From: Myxococcus stipitatus DSM 14675
Lineage (GTDB): Bacteria; Myxococcota; Myxococcia; Myxococcales; Myxococcaceae
Assembly (NCBI RefSeq): GCF_000331735.1
Contig: NC_020126.1
Location: 5,536,501 to 5,600,500 of the forward strand
Length of the DNA: 64,000 nt
Direction: 5' to 3'
Within the stretch, counting starts at the first letter, position 1, and every line of letters begins with the position of its first letter. The translations under genes were made by a program, and so were the position numbers. This document shows, piece after piece, positions 16,452-28,643 of this stretch. Under the pieces are notes generated by a model. The model searched no databases. It was not told the origin of the DNA and worked only from the letters and a program-made list of their open reading frames with translations.

Positions 16452-19400
16452 GTTCCCTGCGCCATCCTCTGGGCGAGCAGTCGCTCGACTTCTGCTTCCG
16501 ACAGGTCCTCGATCTCGCTGCTCACGGCCGCACTCGTGAGGGCCGCGGGAGCGGGGGCCTCGGGTGCGGACTCCTCGGCGCGAGGGGGCTGGTCGCTCGA
16601 CGACAGCCCCAGTCGCTCGGAGAGGAACGCGACCAACGCGACGAGCGTCGGGTAGGCCCACACCAGCGTCGCGCTCAGCTTCAGGCCCAGCGAGGCCTCC
16701 AGCCGGTTGCGGATCTCCATCCCCATCAACGAGTCGAGCCCCAGGCTCCCCAGCGCGACGCGAGGCCCCAGCCGCTCCGGGTCCATCCGCAGCACCGCGG
16801 CGATCTGCTCGCGAAGGTGTCGCTCCAGGAGGGCCCGACGCTCGGAGCCACCGGCCTGCTCGAGCTTCTCGCGGAACTTGCCTCGCCCCGAGTCACTCGG
16901 GCGGGAGGAGGCAAGCTGTCCGGCGAGCCGCGCGAAGAACGGCGACTGCGCCGCGGACAGGTAGAACTCCATCCACTGCCGCAGGTCGAGCGACACCACG
17001 CCCACCTGCGGCCTGTCCTGTCCGAGCAGGAGCCCCAGGGCCGCGAGCGCCTTGTCAGGGGACATGCCGCGCAGACCGCGAGCCTCGATGCGCTTCTGGG
17101 GGCTCGCGCGGGCCGCGAGGCCGATGCCGGTCCACGCGCCCCAGGCGATGCTCAGCCCAGGCAGTCCCTCCGCGCGCCGGGCTTGCGCCAGGGCATCCAG
17201 GAAGGCGTTGGCCGAGGCGTAGTTCCCCTGGCCTGGAGAGCCCAGCAGCGCCGCGGCGCTGGAGAAGAGCACGAAGAAGTCCAGGGGTCGTTGGCGCGTC
17301 GCCTCATGGAGGTTCCAAGCGCCCAGGACCTTGGGGGCCATCACCGTCGCGAAGCGCTCCTCGGTGAGGTTGAGCAGGACTCCGTCATCGAGGAGCCCGG
17401 CCGCATGCATCACGCCCTTCAGCGGCGGCATGGCTCCATCGACCACGGCCATCGCGCGAGCCACATCCTCCGGAGAGGAGACATCCGCGCGGACCACTTC
17501 CACGCGCGTGCCCGCTTCGCGGAGCTGGCCCAGCGTGGCCTCCGCATCGGTGGAGGGAGCAGCCCTGCCCAGGAGGACGAGATGCCGCGCGCCCTGTTCG
17601 ACGAGCCAGCGCGCGACCTGGAGCCCCAGTCCTCCGAGGCCGCCAGTGATGAGGTACGTGCCGTCCGCGACGACACGCGCGGAGGAGTCCCGAGGCGACA
17701 AGGATTCCGCCGCGTCGGCGGACCGCGCCCCGCGCGGGGCGACCGCGTCTTCGAGCGACAAGACTTCCGCCGCGCGGAGGAACCGGGCCACGTGCCTCGC
17801 ACCATCGCGCAGGGCAACCTGGTCCTCGGGCGACGCGGACGAGAGCTCTCGGAAGAGGGCGTCGGACGCCCCCGCCGCGTCAGTGGAGAGGTCCACCCGT
17901 GTGCAGCGCAGCTCGGGGTGCTCCATCGCGATGACCTGACCCAGGCCCCACAGCGGCGCCTGCGCCACGCTCACCCGCTCCCGCGACGGACCGACTGAGC
18001 GCGCCCCTTGCGTGACGAGCCAGAGCCGAGGCGCATCCCGCCAGCCCGCGCGCGCCAGCGCCTGCACGAGATGCAGCATCGCCGTCGTCCCCTGGTGCCG
18101 GGCACGCTCCAGGGTCTGAGGGTTCAGCGCGTCGTTCGGGGCGCTGTCCAAGCTCCACAGGTGCACCACACCCCGGCACACGGGCGCTCCCGACGGCAGC
18201 GCATCCGACAACAGTCGCCGCACGTGCTCCGCATCACGCGGGTCCACCTCGTAGGCGCCCTCCCCCACGGACCGATAGGACGCCCCCGGAGTCACCCACA
18301 CGCACGACTCACCACGCGCCGCCAGAAGGCCCCGAAGCTCGCGTGCAACACCGCGTGAGTCCGCGAAGAGCACCCACGTCCCCGGCGACTTCTCCGGCCA
18401 CGTGAGCGGCTCCGGCAGCGCCTGCGCTTCCCAACCCACCTGGTACATCCAGTCCGCGAGCTCCGCGCTCACGGCCCGCCAGCTCGTGCCCGGAAGACGG
18501 CTGACCTGGATGCCGGAGACCTCCGCCACCTGGCGGCCCTCCGCGTCGCGCAGCGTGAGGTCTCCGCTGAAGGCCGCGCCTTCGCCATCGCGGAGCCGCA
18601 GGTGTGCCCAGACCTCGGACGGAACGGGCCCCTCGAACCGCGCTGACTCCACGCCTCGGCCCACGTAGGTGGCGCCCACCGGCAGGAAGGACATCAGGAG
18701 CTGGAAGCTCGCATCGAGGAACGCGGGATGGATGAGGTGCTCACTCGCATGCCCCGCCAGGACCTCTGGCAGCCGGAGGTGCGCATAGGCTTCGCGCTCC
18801 CCCTGCCAGAGCCGCTGGAGCCCCTGGAACGCGGGGCCGAAGTGCAGCCCTCGCTCCGCCATCGCCTGGACATGCGCGTCACCTTCGATGATGCGCGGGC
18901 AACGCGCCTGGATGACCTCCGCGGAAGGCAGTCGCTCCTGCGTCGCTCCGGATGCGAGCTCGACAGCCCCCTCGGCGACGGGGACCCAGGCGGGCGCGGC
19001 CGCTCGGGCATCCAGCGCGAAGCACTGGAAGTCCGCGCCCCCCGAAGGTCGCTCGGTCATCACCACCTGGAGCGTCCGAGTCCCCTCCGCTGCCAGGAAC
19101 ACTGGCTGGACACAGACGAGTCGCGAGAGCACATGCCGCCCCTCGCCCAAGACCTGCCGCGCCGCCCCCAGCGCGATATCCACCCACGCCGTACCAGGAA
19201 GGACGACGGTATCCTGGACGCGATGGTCCGCGGCCCACGAGAGGTCCGCGACGCCGACGTCCATCTGCCAGACGTGGGTCCCCGGCTGATGGCTGAGCGC
19301 CACGTGAGGCCCCAACAGGGGATGCGCGGTCGCCCCCTGGACGCGGTTCCCCCCGCGTCGCGGAGCAGGCGCGGTGGAGGACTCCAGCCAGAAGCGCTCG

Positions 19401-22090
19401 CGCTGCCACGGGTACGAGGGGACCGAGACGACATGCCCTCCCTCGGGATGGAGCCGCGCCCAGTCCACCGAGTGGCCCACGGTGTAGAGCGCCCCGAGCG
19501 TGGTGAGCAGTCGCTCGCGTCCACCCTCATCACGGCGCAGGGAAGGCAGCACGGCGAGCGACGCACAGCGCTCACGCAGCCCCTCCTCGATGGACGGCAG
19601 CAACACCGGATGGGCGTTGATCTCCAGGAAGGTCTCGTGCCCCTCGGCGCCCAGCTGCTCGATGACGTCCCAGAAGCGCACCGGCTCGCGGAGGTTGCGT
19701 TCCCAGTACTCCGCCGTCAGCAACTCCTCGTTCCGCTTTCCCGTCACCGTCGAGTAGAGCGGCACGCGCTCGCGCACGGGCCGCACGTCCGCGAGCAGCC
19801 GCAACAGCTCCGCGCGGAGTGGCTCCATCTGCGGACTGTGGGACGCGTAGTCCACCTTCACCCAGCGGCAGAACACGCCCGCCTTCTCCAGGCGCGCGAG
19901 CACCTCGGCCAGCGCCTCACGCTCCCCCGACAGCACACGCGCGCGCGGCCCGTTCACCGCGCCGACAGCGAGGCGACCCTCGTAGCCACGCAGCGCCTCA
20001 CGAGCCTCATCGGCGGAGAGCTCCACCACCGCCATCCCACCCTGCCCGCGCGCGCGCTTCACCAGCCGGCTGCGCACGCAGATGATTCGCGCCGCGTCCT
20101 CCAGGCTCAGCGCCCCCGCCACATGGGCCGCGGCCACCTCCCCCAGGCTGTGACCCACCACCGCGTGAGGCTCCACGCCCCAGGAGCGCCAGAGCGCGGC
20201 GAGCCCCACCTGCATCGCGAACACCGAGGGCTGGATGACATCCACGTCCTCGAGAGCGGCCCGCGTCCCCTCCCCGCGCAGCACCTCCAGCAGCGACCAG
20301 TCGACATGAGGCCGTATCGCCCGGTCACAGGCTTCGATGGCCTCACGGAAGACGCGCTCCTCCTCGAGGAGCCGTCGACCCATGCCCTGCCACTGGCCCC
20401 CTTGCCCCGGGAAGACGAAGACCGCCTTTCGAGTCCTCGGTCCCGGCTCCTCGACCTGCGCCGGGTCCTGTGGCTCCCGCGCCAGGAAGGCCCGGAGCTG
20501 GCTGGAGAGCGCTTCTCTCGAGTGTCCGAGGACCGCGAGCCGGTGCGGATGATGACCACGCCGAACGCTCGCCGTGTAGAGGTGGTCCGCGAGTGACTCC
20601 GCGCCATCCGTCGACAGGTGCTCGGCCCACTGATTCGCCTGTGCACGGAGCGCGGCGGGTGTCTTCGCCGACAGCGGAAGGAGCACCGCCGAGTCCCTCG
20701 CGGCAGGAGCCACCGGCCGCGGAGCCGCGGGTGCCTCCTCCAGCACGACATGCGCGTTGGTCCCGCTCAGGCCGAACGCGCTCACCCCCGCGCGCCGAGG
20801 CTTCGTCCCCCGAGGCCATGGAAGCTCCCGCGTCGGGAACACGAACGGCGTCCCGCTCAGGGAGATGCGCGGGTTGATGGAGCGGAAGTTCAGGTTGCGA
20901 GGAATCGCCTCGCGCCGCAGCACGAGCACCGCCTTGATGAGGCCCGCCACCCCCGCCGCGGCCTCCAGGTGCCCGAGGTTCGTCTTCAGCGCGCCGATGG
21001 CGCACGTGGACCCATCCGGCCGGGGCTGCCCGAGGACTTCCCGGAGCGCCTCGAACTCGATGGGGTCCCCCAGCGACGTGCCGGTGCCATGGGACTCCAC
21101 GTAGCCGATGTCCGACGGGGCCACCTTCGCATCAGCGAGCGCCTGTCGGAGCAGCGCCTGCTGCGCGAGCACGTTGGGCGCCGTCAGCCCCGTCGAGCGG
21201 CCATCCTGATTGATGGCCGAGCCCTTGATGAGTGCCCAGATGCGGTCTCCATCGCGCTCCGCGTCGGAGAGGCGCTTGAGGACCACGATGCCGCAGCCTT
21301 CACCTCGGACGAAGCCATTGGCCGCCGCGTCGAAGGTCTTGCAGCGACCATCCGGCGACAGCGCCTGCATCCGGCCCAACATCGCCGAGTTCATCGGATC
21401 GAGGATGAGGTTCGCGCCTCCCGTCAGCGCGACTTCGCTCTCGCCGCGACGCAGGCTCTGGACGGCCTCGTGCACCGCGACCAGCGACGAGGAGCACGCC
21501 GTGTCGATGGACAGGCAAGGCCCCTGGAAGCCGAAGACGTACGAGAGCCGCCCCGCCGCCGTGGAGAGCAGCGTGCCGGTCAAGTCGTAGGTCTCGACCC
21601 CGTCGATGCCCTTGCCGTTGACGCGCTGCCGGTAGTCCGTGCTGCTCAGGCCCAGGAAGACCCCCGTCTGGCTCTTCGCGAGGCGCTCGGGTCGAAGGCC
21701 CGCGTCCTCCATCGCCTCCCACGCCACCTCCAGGAGCAGGCGCTGCTGGGGGTCCAGGCTCGCGGCCTCGCGCGGAGAGACCTCGAAGAAGGACGCATCG
21801 AACCCATCGACCGAGTCGAGGAGTCCCGCCCAGCGCACGGCCGGGTTCTCTCCCGGAATCGCCTCCGCGGGCCAGCGCTCGGCGGGAATCTTCCGGACCG
21901 CGTCGACGCCGTCCCGGAGCAGGCGCCACAGCGAGTCGGGCGCATGGGCCTCGCCGGGGAAACGGCACGCCATGCCGACGACGGCGACCGGTTCCGCCTT
22001 CGTGGCCTCCTGCTTCGCGAGTCGCGCCTCCAGCGCTTCGATCTTGAGGAGCGAGTTCTTCAGCAGGACTCGATAGTCCGGGGTGCTCAT
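16448..22090 (-). CDS. Type I PKS module 2 (KS-AT-DH-KR-ACP)
   Basis: Single-module PKS of 1880 residues. It starts at ATG 22090, 22 nt after the module 1 stop, with an N-terminal coiled-coil-like docking segment (residues 8-30, rich in L/E/K). KS: Cys near 198 and VESHGTGT (Ser for the usual Ala). AT: PGQGGQ, GHSLGE near 648, VDVIQ and the canonical methylmalonyl motif YASH. DH: the active-site motif is HRVQDTVVLP near 956, with Asp where HxxxGxxxxP has Gly; the second catalytic region HPAFLD is intact. KR: GGLGGLG near 1485, LLDD, FSSAAA and GNYASAN, predicted active B-type. ACP: GLDSL near 1785. Docking tail LSEAEVERLLAQRM. Its stop overlaps the next start (ATGA), implying translational coupling. 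Confidence 0.95.
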
Positions 22091-22112
22091 GAGCGACGCA
22101 TCTCCTGATGTC

Positions 22113-25100
22113 TCATGGGAGGAGCAGCTTCTCGGCGAGGCGAGCGGCGAGCTCGTCCTCGGAGAGCTGATCCAGTTCCTGCTCGATGCGTTGCAGCGCG
22201 TCGGCCTGGGGAGGCTCGACGGGGGCCGCCTCGACTTCCGGCGCGGAGGACAACCCGAGTCGCTCGAGCAGGTGTTCGGCCAGCGAGGCCGTGTGCGTGT
22301 ACGTGAAGAGGAGCGCCGCCGAGAGCTTGAGGCCGAGGCTCGCCTCGATGCGGTTGCGAAGCTCCAAGCTCATCAGCGAGTCGACGCCGATGCTCTTGAA
22401 CGGAGCCGTCCGGTCGATGCGCGCGGCGGGGATGCGGAGCACCCGTCCCAGCTGCTCGCGGAGGTGTCCCTCCAGGAGGTCGAGCCTCCCGGCCGGCGGC
22501 GCCGACTCCAGCGCCTGCTTCAAGGACGTCCCCTGCGCCGAACCGGAGCGAGGCGCCTCCGCCTCCCGAGGCAGCTCCGCGAAGAAGGGGACGCTGGCGG
22601 TGCGCGGATAGAACTCGAACCACTGCCGCGCGTCGAGGCGCAGCACGCCCACCACCGGGCGGGGATGCTCGAGCAGACGCGAGAGCGCCGTGATGCCCTC
22701 CGCGGGCGTGAGGCTCCCGACACCGCGATAGGAGAGCCGGTCGCCACGGGCATCCACCGCCGCCGCGAGGCCCACCTCGGAGAAGGCCCCCCATTGGATG
22801 CTCATCGCGGGCAGGCCGAGCGCGCGCCGCTGCTCCGCGAGGGCATCCATGAAGGCGTTCGCGGCCGCGTAGTTCCCCTGCCCCGGCGAGCCCAGCAGCA
22901 CCGCCGCGGACGAGTACAGGATGAAGAAGTCCAGGGGCTGGCCCAGCGTGCGCGCATGCAGGTTCCAGGCACCCTGGATCTTGGGGGCCGCGACCTTGTG
23001 GAAGTGCGCGTCCGAGAGCTCCAGCGCCGTGTGGTCCTCCAGGAGTCCCGCCGCGTGCACGACGCCGCGCAGCGGAGGCAGGTTCGCCCCGAGCTCCGCG
23101 AGCAACCGCTCCACGTCCTCCTCGCGCGAGACATCCGCCGCGGAGACCCGCACCCGGGCACCCGCTGCCTCCAGCGTCCGAATCACTTCTTCCGCCCGCG
23201 CCGAAGGGGCCGTGCGGCCCACCAGCGCGACGTTCCGGGCCCCCTGCTCCACCAGCCAGCGCGCCACCGACAACCCCAGCCCACCGAGGCCCCCCGTGAT
23301 GAGGTAGCTGGCGTCCGCGCGAATCCCCGGGCGCGCTGCTTCCAGGGGAGCGATGCGCGCCTCCGGGTCCTTCATGCGGACGGCGAGCTTTCCCAGGTGC
23401 TTCGCCTGCGCCATCTGGCGGAAGGCGCCCTCCGCGTCCATCGCCGGGAAGACGTGCACGGGCAGCGGCGCGAAGGCTCCGTCCTCCAGGTGCCGCATCA
23501 CCTCCGCGAACAGCGAGGCGAACAGCTCCGGTCGCGCCTCTGTCATCCCCATCAGGTCGATGGCGCTGTACGAGAGGCTCTTGCGGAACGGCGACAGCCC
23601 GATCCGGACGTCGTCGTAGATGTCCCGCTTGCCCAGCTCGAGGAACCGTCCGTAGGGCGCGAGGACCTCCAGGCTCTTCACCAGCGCCTCGCCCGTGAGC
23701 GAGTTGAGGACCAGGTCCACGCCGCGCCCGTCGGTGATGCGCATCACCTCGTCCGCGAACGCGAGCGAGCGCGAGTCCATGACGTGCTCGACACCCATCG
23801 AGCGCAGGAAGGCGCGCTTCTCCTCGCTGCCCGCCGTCGCGAAGACCTCGAGCCCGAGCGCGCGTGCGATCTGCAGCGCCGCGAGCCCCGTTCCGCCCGA
23901 GGCGGAGTGGATGAGGATCTTCTCTCCCCTTCGCGCCCTGCCCAGGTGGTGCACCGCGTACCACGCGGTCATGAACACCCCCGGGAAGGTGGCGGCCTGG
24001 GCGAAGTCCAACCGCGCGGGCTTGGGCGCCACGAAGCGCGCGGGAGCCTTCACGTGGGTGGCGAAGCACGACGGCGCGAGCGCCACGACCTCCTGCCCCA
24101 GCGAGAACTCCGTGACACCTTCTCCGAGCGCGACAATCCGGCCCGAGCACTCGGCCCCCAGTGAGACGGGCCCCGGAGGCAAGCCGGGGTAGATGCCCAT
24201 GGCCTTCATCACGTCGATGAAGTTGAGCGCGGTGGCCTCGACCTCGACCTCCACCTCGCCGGGACCGGGCCGAGACCTGCGCGCCTCACGAAGGACGAGG
24301 CGCTCGAGGACCCCGGGCACCGGAAGCTCGAGACGAAACGGACGCCCCGCCGCCGGAGTCAGTGCGACAGAGGGCTCCTCGGGCGCGGCCTCGAAGCCAC
24401 CGCGAACGAAGCGGGCCACATGGCGGCCCTCACGCAGCGCCACCTGGTCCTCGTGCCCCTTCGCGACGAGCTCGCTCAGCAGCAGCGAGGCGTCGCGGGC
24501 ATCGGGCACCGGGGCCAGGTCGATGCGCGTGCACTCCAGCTCGGGGTGCTCCGTCGCGAGCGTCTGCCCCAGGCCCCAGAGCGACGCCTGAGCCGGCGCC
24601 ACCGCGTCGCCCTCCACGACGGACCGCGCGCCCCGGGTGACGAGGACGAGTCGCGGCACATCCCGCCAGCCCTGACGCACGAGCGCTTGAGCCAGGTACG
24701 TCGCGCTGACGGCCCCGTGCGAGAGGTCCGAGGCCAGCGTCGCCGACGTCGTCGAGCTGAACGCCGCGGCATCGAGGCCGAGGAGGTGGACCACGCCCTG
24801 GCACCGTCCGTCCTCGCCGAAGGACTCTCGCAGGAGCCGCCGGTAGTCCTCCGGTGACGCGGGGTTGATGCGATAGAGGTCCGCCGAGACACGCTCGTAG
24901 GCGCTGCCCGCGACGACCCCCACGCAAGCGCCGCCCCGGGTCCGCAGCAATGACTGGAGCTCCTCGCCGAACCCGCCTCGGTCCGAGAACACGAGCCAGG
25001 TGCCGCTGGCGAGCGCGTCGGGCAGCGCCTCCGTCCGCTGCCAGGCGACGGTGAAGACGCTTCCCTCCAGCGCATCGCGGGCCCCGGCGCCACCGTCGAG

Positions 25101-28100
25101 GCGGCGAGCACGCAGCCCCTCCAGCTCCGCCACGGGCCTTCCGTCCAGGTCCAGGAGCCTGACATCGAAGGACCGCTCCGCGTCCCCCGGCTTCTCGCCC
25201 GCGCGCGCCCTCACCCGGACCTGGAGCTCGCGTCCGGGTCGCGCGAACAACCGCACGCGCTCGATGCCCACCGGAACGAAGGGGTCTTTCGAGTCCGCGG
25301 TGGCCATCAGCGCCACGGAGGCCTGGAGGCAGGCATCCAGGAGGGCGGGATGAAGCCAATACGTGCCGGGCTCCGCGGCCACCTGCTCGGGCAGTTGCAC
25401 GCGCCCCAGCACTTCGCCTTCGCGCAGCGCGAGCCGCCGGAGTCCTCGGAACGTCGGGCCATAGCCAAGGCCCAGCGCCTCCATCCGGCGGTAGTGCTCG
25501 TCGGACGAGCGAGGCTCTCCCTCGTCACTCCAGGACTCCCACGCAGGGTCGGGAGCGCGGCCTTCCTCCAGGCGCAGCCGCCCCATCGCGTGTGTCCGCC
25601 AGGCGGACGCGTCCTCGGCTCGACTCAAGATCTGGAACGACGCCCGGCCAGAGCCCTCTTCCGTCAACGCGAGCTGCACGCGACGGTCCGCCCCCGCGGC
25701 CAGGGACAACAGCTCCCGGAAGTGGACCTCTTCGAGGACGAGGCCCCCCTCGCCGAGCACCTCGGCTCCCGCCGCGAGCGCCATCTCGACGTACCCCGCG
25801 CCGGGGAAGACGACATCCCCTTGCACGCGGTGGTCGGCGAGATACGGAAACGCCTCGGTGCCCACGCTCCGCTCCCAGAAGTGGACACGAGGCTGCAAGG
25901 ACGAGGAGAGCGAGCCTCCCAGCAGCGGATGGCCCACGCCCGCCTCACGCACCCCGCGCGAGGCCCCGGAAGACACCGACGGCACGTCGAGCCAGTAGCG
26001 CTCGCCGCGCCACGGATATGACGGCAGCTCGACGGGACGACCGCCCTCGGGAAACAGCCGCTTCCACTCGACGGGGTGGCCGTGGACGTACAGCGCCGCG
26101 AACGACTCCAGGAGGGTCCGCCGTTCATCGGCCTGTCTCCGCAGCGACGCCAGCGCGAGCCCCCCGCGCCTCGCCTCCTCCAGCGTCTCCTGGATGGGCG
26201 CGAGCAGGACGGGATGCGGGCTCACTTCGATGAACACCGCGTGGCCGTCGTCCAGGAGCCGCTCGATGGCGCCCTGGAACAGCACCGGGTCGCGCAGGTT
26301 GCGCACCCAGTAGGTCGCGGAGAAGTCACTCCCGTCCCCCGTCTCTCCCGTCACCGTGGAGTAGATGGGGACCGGGGCGCGCTCGGGAGCGACGCCCTCC
26401 AGCGCGAGCAGGAGGTCCTCCTTCAGCGGGTCCATCTGGGGACTGTGCGAGGCCACGTCCACCTTCACACGGCGGCAGAAGATGCCCCGGCCCTCCAGGC
26501 GCCCCAGCAGCTCCTCCAGCGCCGACGTGTCCCCCGAGATGACCGACGAGCGAGCGCTGTTGCTCACGCCCACGGACAGCCGGGACTCGGAGCCCGCCAG
26601 CGCCTCTCGGGCCTGCTCCAGGCCCAGCTCCACGACCGCCATGGCGCCCTGCCCGCTCACGCGGCGCAGCAGCCGACTGCGTCGGCAGATGATGCGCGCG
26701 GCGTCCTCCAGGCTCAGCGCGCCCGCCACATGCGCCGCGGCCACCTCGCCCATGCTGTGTCCCACCACCGCGTCGGGCTCGATGCCCCACGAGCGCCACA
26801 GCGCGGCCAGTGCCACCTGCATCGCGAAGAGCACCGGCTGGACGACGTCGATCTCCGCGAGCCGTGAGTGCGCCTCGTCCGCGCCCAGCTCCTCCACGAG
26901 CGACCACTCGACGTGGGGCCGCATGGCCCGCTCGCAGTCCTCGATGGCCTCTCGGAAGACGGGCTCCTCGCGCAGGAGCTGGCGCCCCATGCCGAGCCAC
27001 TGCGAGCCCTGCCCCGGAAAGATGAACGCGACGCGAGGAGACTCCTCCTCGAAGCTCACCTGCCGACGGACGACGCCCGGGTGCGGCTCGCCGTGGGCGG
27101 AGGCCAGCAGCGCCTCGGCCAGGTCCCGTCGCGTGTTCCCCACCACCGCCAGGCGATGGGGATGGTGGCTGCGCCGGACGCTCGCGGCGTGGGCGTGTTC
27201 CCGGAGCGTCCCCGCGGGCAGCGGGGCACTCAGCAGGCCCCGGTGAGCCTCGGCGAGCGCGGTCAACGCCTCCGGGCTCCGCGCCGACAGCGGAAGAATC
27301 AGCGGGTGCCCATCGTCGCTTCGGGCCTCGGGCTCGGCCTTCGCACGCGGCGCCTCCTCGAGGATGACGTGGGCATTCGTGCCGCTGATGCCGAAGGAGC
27401 TCACGCCCGCGATGCGCGGGCCCCGAGAGGTCCACGGCGTCACCTCGGTGGGGACCTTCAGCGGGAGCCGCGCCCAGGGCACATGCGGGTTGGGCCGCGT
27501 GAAGTGCAGGTGCGGAGGAAGCTCTCCGTGCCGCATCGCGAGGACGACCTTCATCAACCCGGCCACGCCCGCCGCCGCTTCCAGGTGCCCGATGTTCGTC
27601 TTCACCGAGCCGAGCAGCAGCGGCTCCTTCGGGCCGCGCCACTCGCACAGGGCCGAGGACAGCGCCTCGATTTCGATCGGGTCGCCCAGGGGCGTCCCCG
27701 TGCCATGGGCCTCGACGTACTGGATGTCCCCCGGCTTCAAGCCCGAGCGCGTGAGCGCCTCGCGAAGCACCGCCTCCTGGGCGAGCCCGTTGGGCGCCGT
27801 CAGGCCATTGCTGTGCCCGTCCTGGTTGACCGCCGAGCCCCGCACCACGGCGAGCACCCGGTCTCCATCCGCCAGCGCCTCGGAGAGCCGCTTGAGGACG
27901 AACACACCGCAGCCCTCGCCGCGCCCATAGCCGTCCGCGCTGGCGTCGAACGTCTTGCACCGCCCATCGGTGGAGAGCGCGCCCAGGCCCGAGAAGTAGA
28001 TGCTCTTGCCAGGGTCCGTGATGACGTTGACGCCGCCCACCACCGCCAGCTCGCTCTCGCGGGACTGGAGGCTCTGGCAGGCGAGGTGCAGCGCGACCAG

Positions 28101-28643
28101 GGACGACGAGCAGGCCGTGTCCACGGCGATGCTGGGGCCTCGCAGGTCCAGCAGGTACGAGATGCGGCCCGCCGCGACGCTGAAGAGCGAGCCCGTGCCC
28201 GAGTACACGTCCGACGGGTCCGTGCGGTGCGAGTAGTCGTCCGTGGCGATGCCCACGAAGACACCCGTGCGGCTGCCAGCGAGCGAGTCGATGGGCTGGA
28301 GCGCATGCTCCAGCGCCTCGTAGGTCACCTCCAGCAGCAGCCGCTGCTGAGGGTCCATGCTGACGGCCTCGCGCGCGGAGATGCCCCAGAAGCTCGCGTC
28401 GAACGAGTCCACGCGGTCCAGGAACCCGGCGCGAAGCGCACGCACCTTCCCCGCGACGCTCGGGTCCGAGGACTGATACGTGGCCGCGTCCCAGCGCTCG
28501 GCCGGGACTTCGCGCATGGCATCGAAGCCCTCGCGAAGCAGGCGCCAGAAGGACTCGGGGCTGTCCGCGCCTCCAGGGAAGCGGCAGGACATTCCGATGA
28601 TGGCCACCGGCTCCGAGGATGGATTCCCGGGTGCGGACTTCAT
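22113..28643 (-). CDS. Type I PKS module 1, fully reducing (KS-AT-DH-ER-KR-ACP)
   Basis: First elongating PKS, 2176 residues, and the only module with an enoylreductase. KS begins almost at once (EPVAIIGMSC from residue 11), with Cys near 178 in DTACSSSL and EAHGTGT, so it is a condensing KS and not a KSQ loading domain. AT: GHSMGE near 630, IDVVQ and VASH, methylmalonyl-like. DH: HRVQGDVVFP near 938 and HPALLD. ER: about residues 1455-1765, with a quinone-oxidoreductase-like NADPH loop (HSASGGTGLAAL) near 1584 and LNSLTGE. KR: GGLGGLG near 1784, LLED and [21 protein letters not shown] near 2086. Tail LSEDELAARLAEKL. Unlike the other PKSs it has no N-terminal docking helix, although the preceding E2-ACP has a C-terminal docking-like tail. 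Its start overlaps the E2-ACP stop (ATGA). Confidence 0.96.
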   Translation of the reverse strand: MKSAPGNPSSEPVAIIGMSCRFPGGADSPESFWRLLREGFDAMREVPAERWDAATYQSSDPSVAGKVRALRAGFLDRVDSFDASFWGISAREAVSMDPQQRLLLEVTYEALEHALQPIDSLAGSRTGVFVGIATDDYSHRTDPSDVYSGTGSLFSVAAGRISYLLDLRGPSIAVDTACSSSLVALHLACQSLQSRESELAVVGGVNVITDPGKSIYFSGLGALSTDGRCKTFDASADGYGRGEGCGVFVLKRLSEALADGDRVLAVVRGSAVNQDGHSNGLTAPNGLAQEAVLREALTRSGLKPGDIQYVEAHGTGTPLGDPIEIEALSSALCEWRGPKEPLLLGSVKTNIGHLEAAAGVAGLMKVVLAMRHGELPPHLHFTRPNPHVPWARLPLKVPTEVTPWTSRGPRIAGVSSFGISGTNAHVILEEAPRAKAEPEARSDDGHPLILPLSARSPEALTALAEAHRGLLSAPLPAGTLREHAHAASVRRSHHPHRLAVVGNTRRDLAEALLASAHGEPHPGVVRRQVSFEEESPRVAFIFPGQGSQWLGMGRQLLREEPVFREAIEDCERAMRPHVEWSLVEELGADEAHSRLAEIDVVQPVLFAMQVALAALWRSWGIEPDAVVGHSMGEVAAAHVAGALSLEDAARIICRRSRLLRRVSGQGAMAVVELGLEQAREALAGSESRLSVGVSNSARSSVISGDTSALEELLGRLEGRGIFCRRVKVDVASHSPQMDPLKEDLLLALEGVAPERAPVPIYSTVTGETGDGSDFSATYWVRNLRDPVLFQGAIERLLDDGHAVFIEVSPHPVLLAPIQETLEEARRGGLALASLRRQADERRTLLESFAALYVHGHPVEWKRLFPEGGRPVELPSYPWRGERYWLDVPSVSSGASRGVREAGVGHPLLGGSLSSSLQPRVHFWERSVGTEAFPYLADHRVQGDVVFPGAGYVEMALAAGAEVLGEGGLVLEEVHFRELLSLAAGADRRVQLALTEEGSGRASFQILSRAEDASAWRTHAMGRLRLEEGRAPDPAWESWSDEGEPRSSDEHYRRMEALGLGYGPTFRGLRRLALREGEVLGRVQLPEQVAAEPGTYWLHPALLDACLQASVALMATADSKDPFVPVGIERVRLFARPGRELQVRVRARAGEKPGDAERSFDVRLLDLDGRPVAELEGLRARRLDGGAGARDALEGSVFTVAWQRTEALPDALASGTWLVFSDRGGFGEELQSLLRTRGGACVGVVAGSAYERVSADLYRINPASPEDYRRLLRESFGEDGRCQGVVHLLGLDAAAFSSTTSATLASDLSHGAVSATYLAQALVRQGWRDVPRLVLVTRGARSVVEGDAVAPAQASLWGLGQTLATEHPELECTRIDLAPVPDARDASLLLSELVAKGHEDQVALREGRHVARFVRGGFEAAPEEPSVALTPAAGRPFRLELPVPGVLERLVLREARRSRPGPGEVEVEVEATALNFIDVMKAMGIYPGLPPGPVSLGAECSGRIVALGEGVTEFSLGQEVVALAPSCFATHVKAPARFVAPKPARLDFAQAATFPGVFMTAWYAVHHLGRARRGEKILIHSASGGTGLAALQIARALGLEVFATAGSEEKRAFLRSMGVEHVMDSRSLAFADEVMRITDGRGVDLVLNSLTGEALVKSLEVLAPYGRFLELGKRDIYDDVRIGLSPFRKSLSYSAIDLMGMTEARPELFASLFAEVMRHLEDGAFAPLPVHVFPAMDAEGAFRQMAQAKHLGKLAVRMKDPEARIAPLEAARPGIRADASYLITGGLGGLGLSVARWLVEQGARNVALVGRTAPSARAEEVIRTLEAAGARVRVSAADVSREEDVERLLAELGANLPPLRGVVHAAGLLEDHTALELSDAHFHKVAAPKIQGAWNLHARTLGQPLDFFILYSSAAVLLGSPGQGNYAAANAFMDALAEQRRALGLPAMSIQWGAFSEVGLAAAVDARGDRLSYRGVGSLTPAEGITALSRLLEHPRPVVGVLRLDARQWFEFYPRTASVPFFAELPREAEAPRSGSAQGTSLKQALESAPPAGRLDLLEGHLREQLGRVLRIPAARIDRTAPFKSIGVDSLMSLELRNRIEASLGLKLSAALLFTYTHTASLAEHLLERLGLSSAPEVEAAPVEPPQADALQRIEQELDQLSEDELAARLAEKLLLP

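Noticed and set aside
16452..16661. Upstream extension of the module 3 PKS start
   Set aside because: It only overlaps the end of module 2, whereas ATG 16451 gives an ATGA coupling and a typical docking helix.
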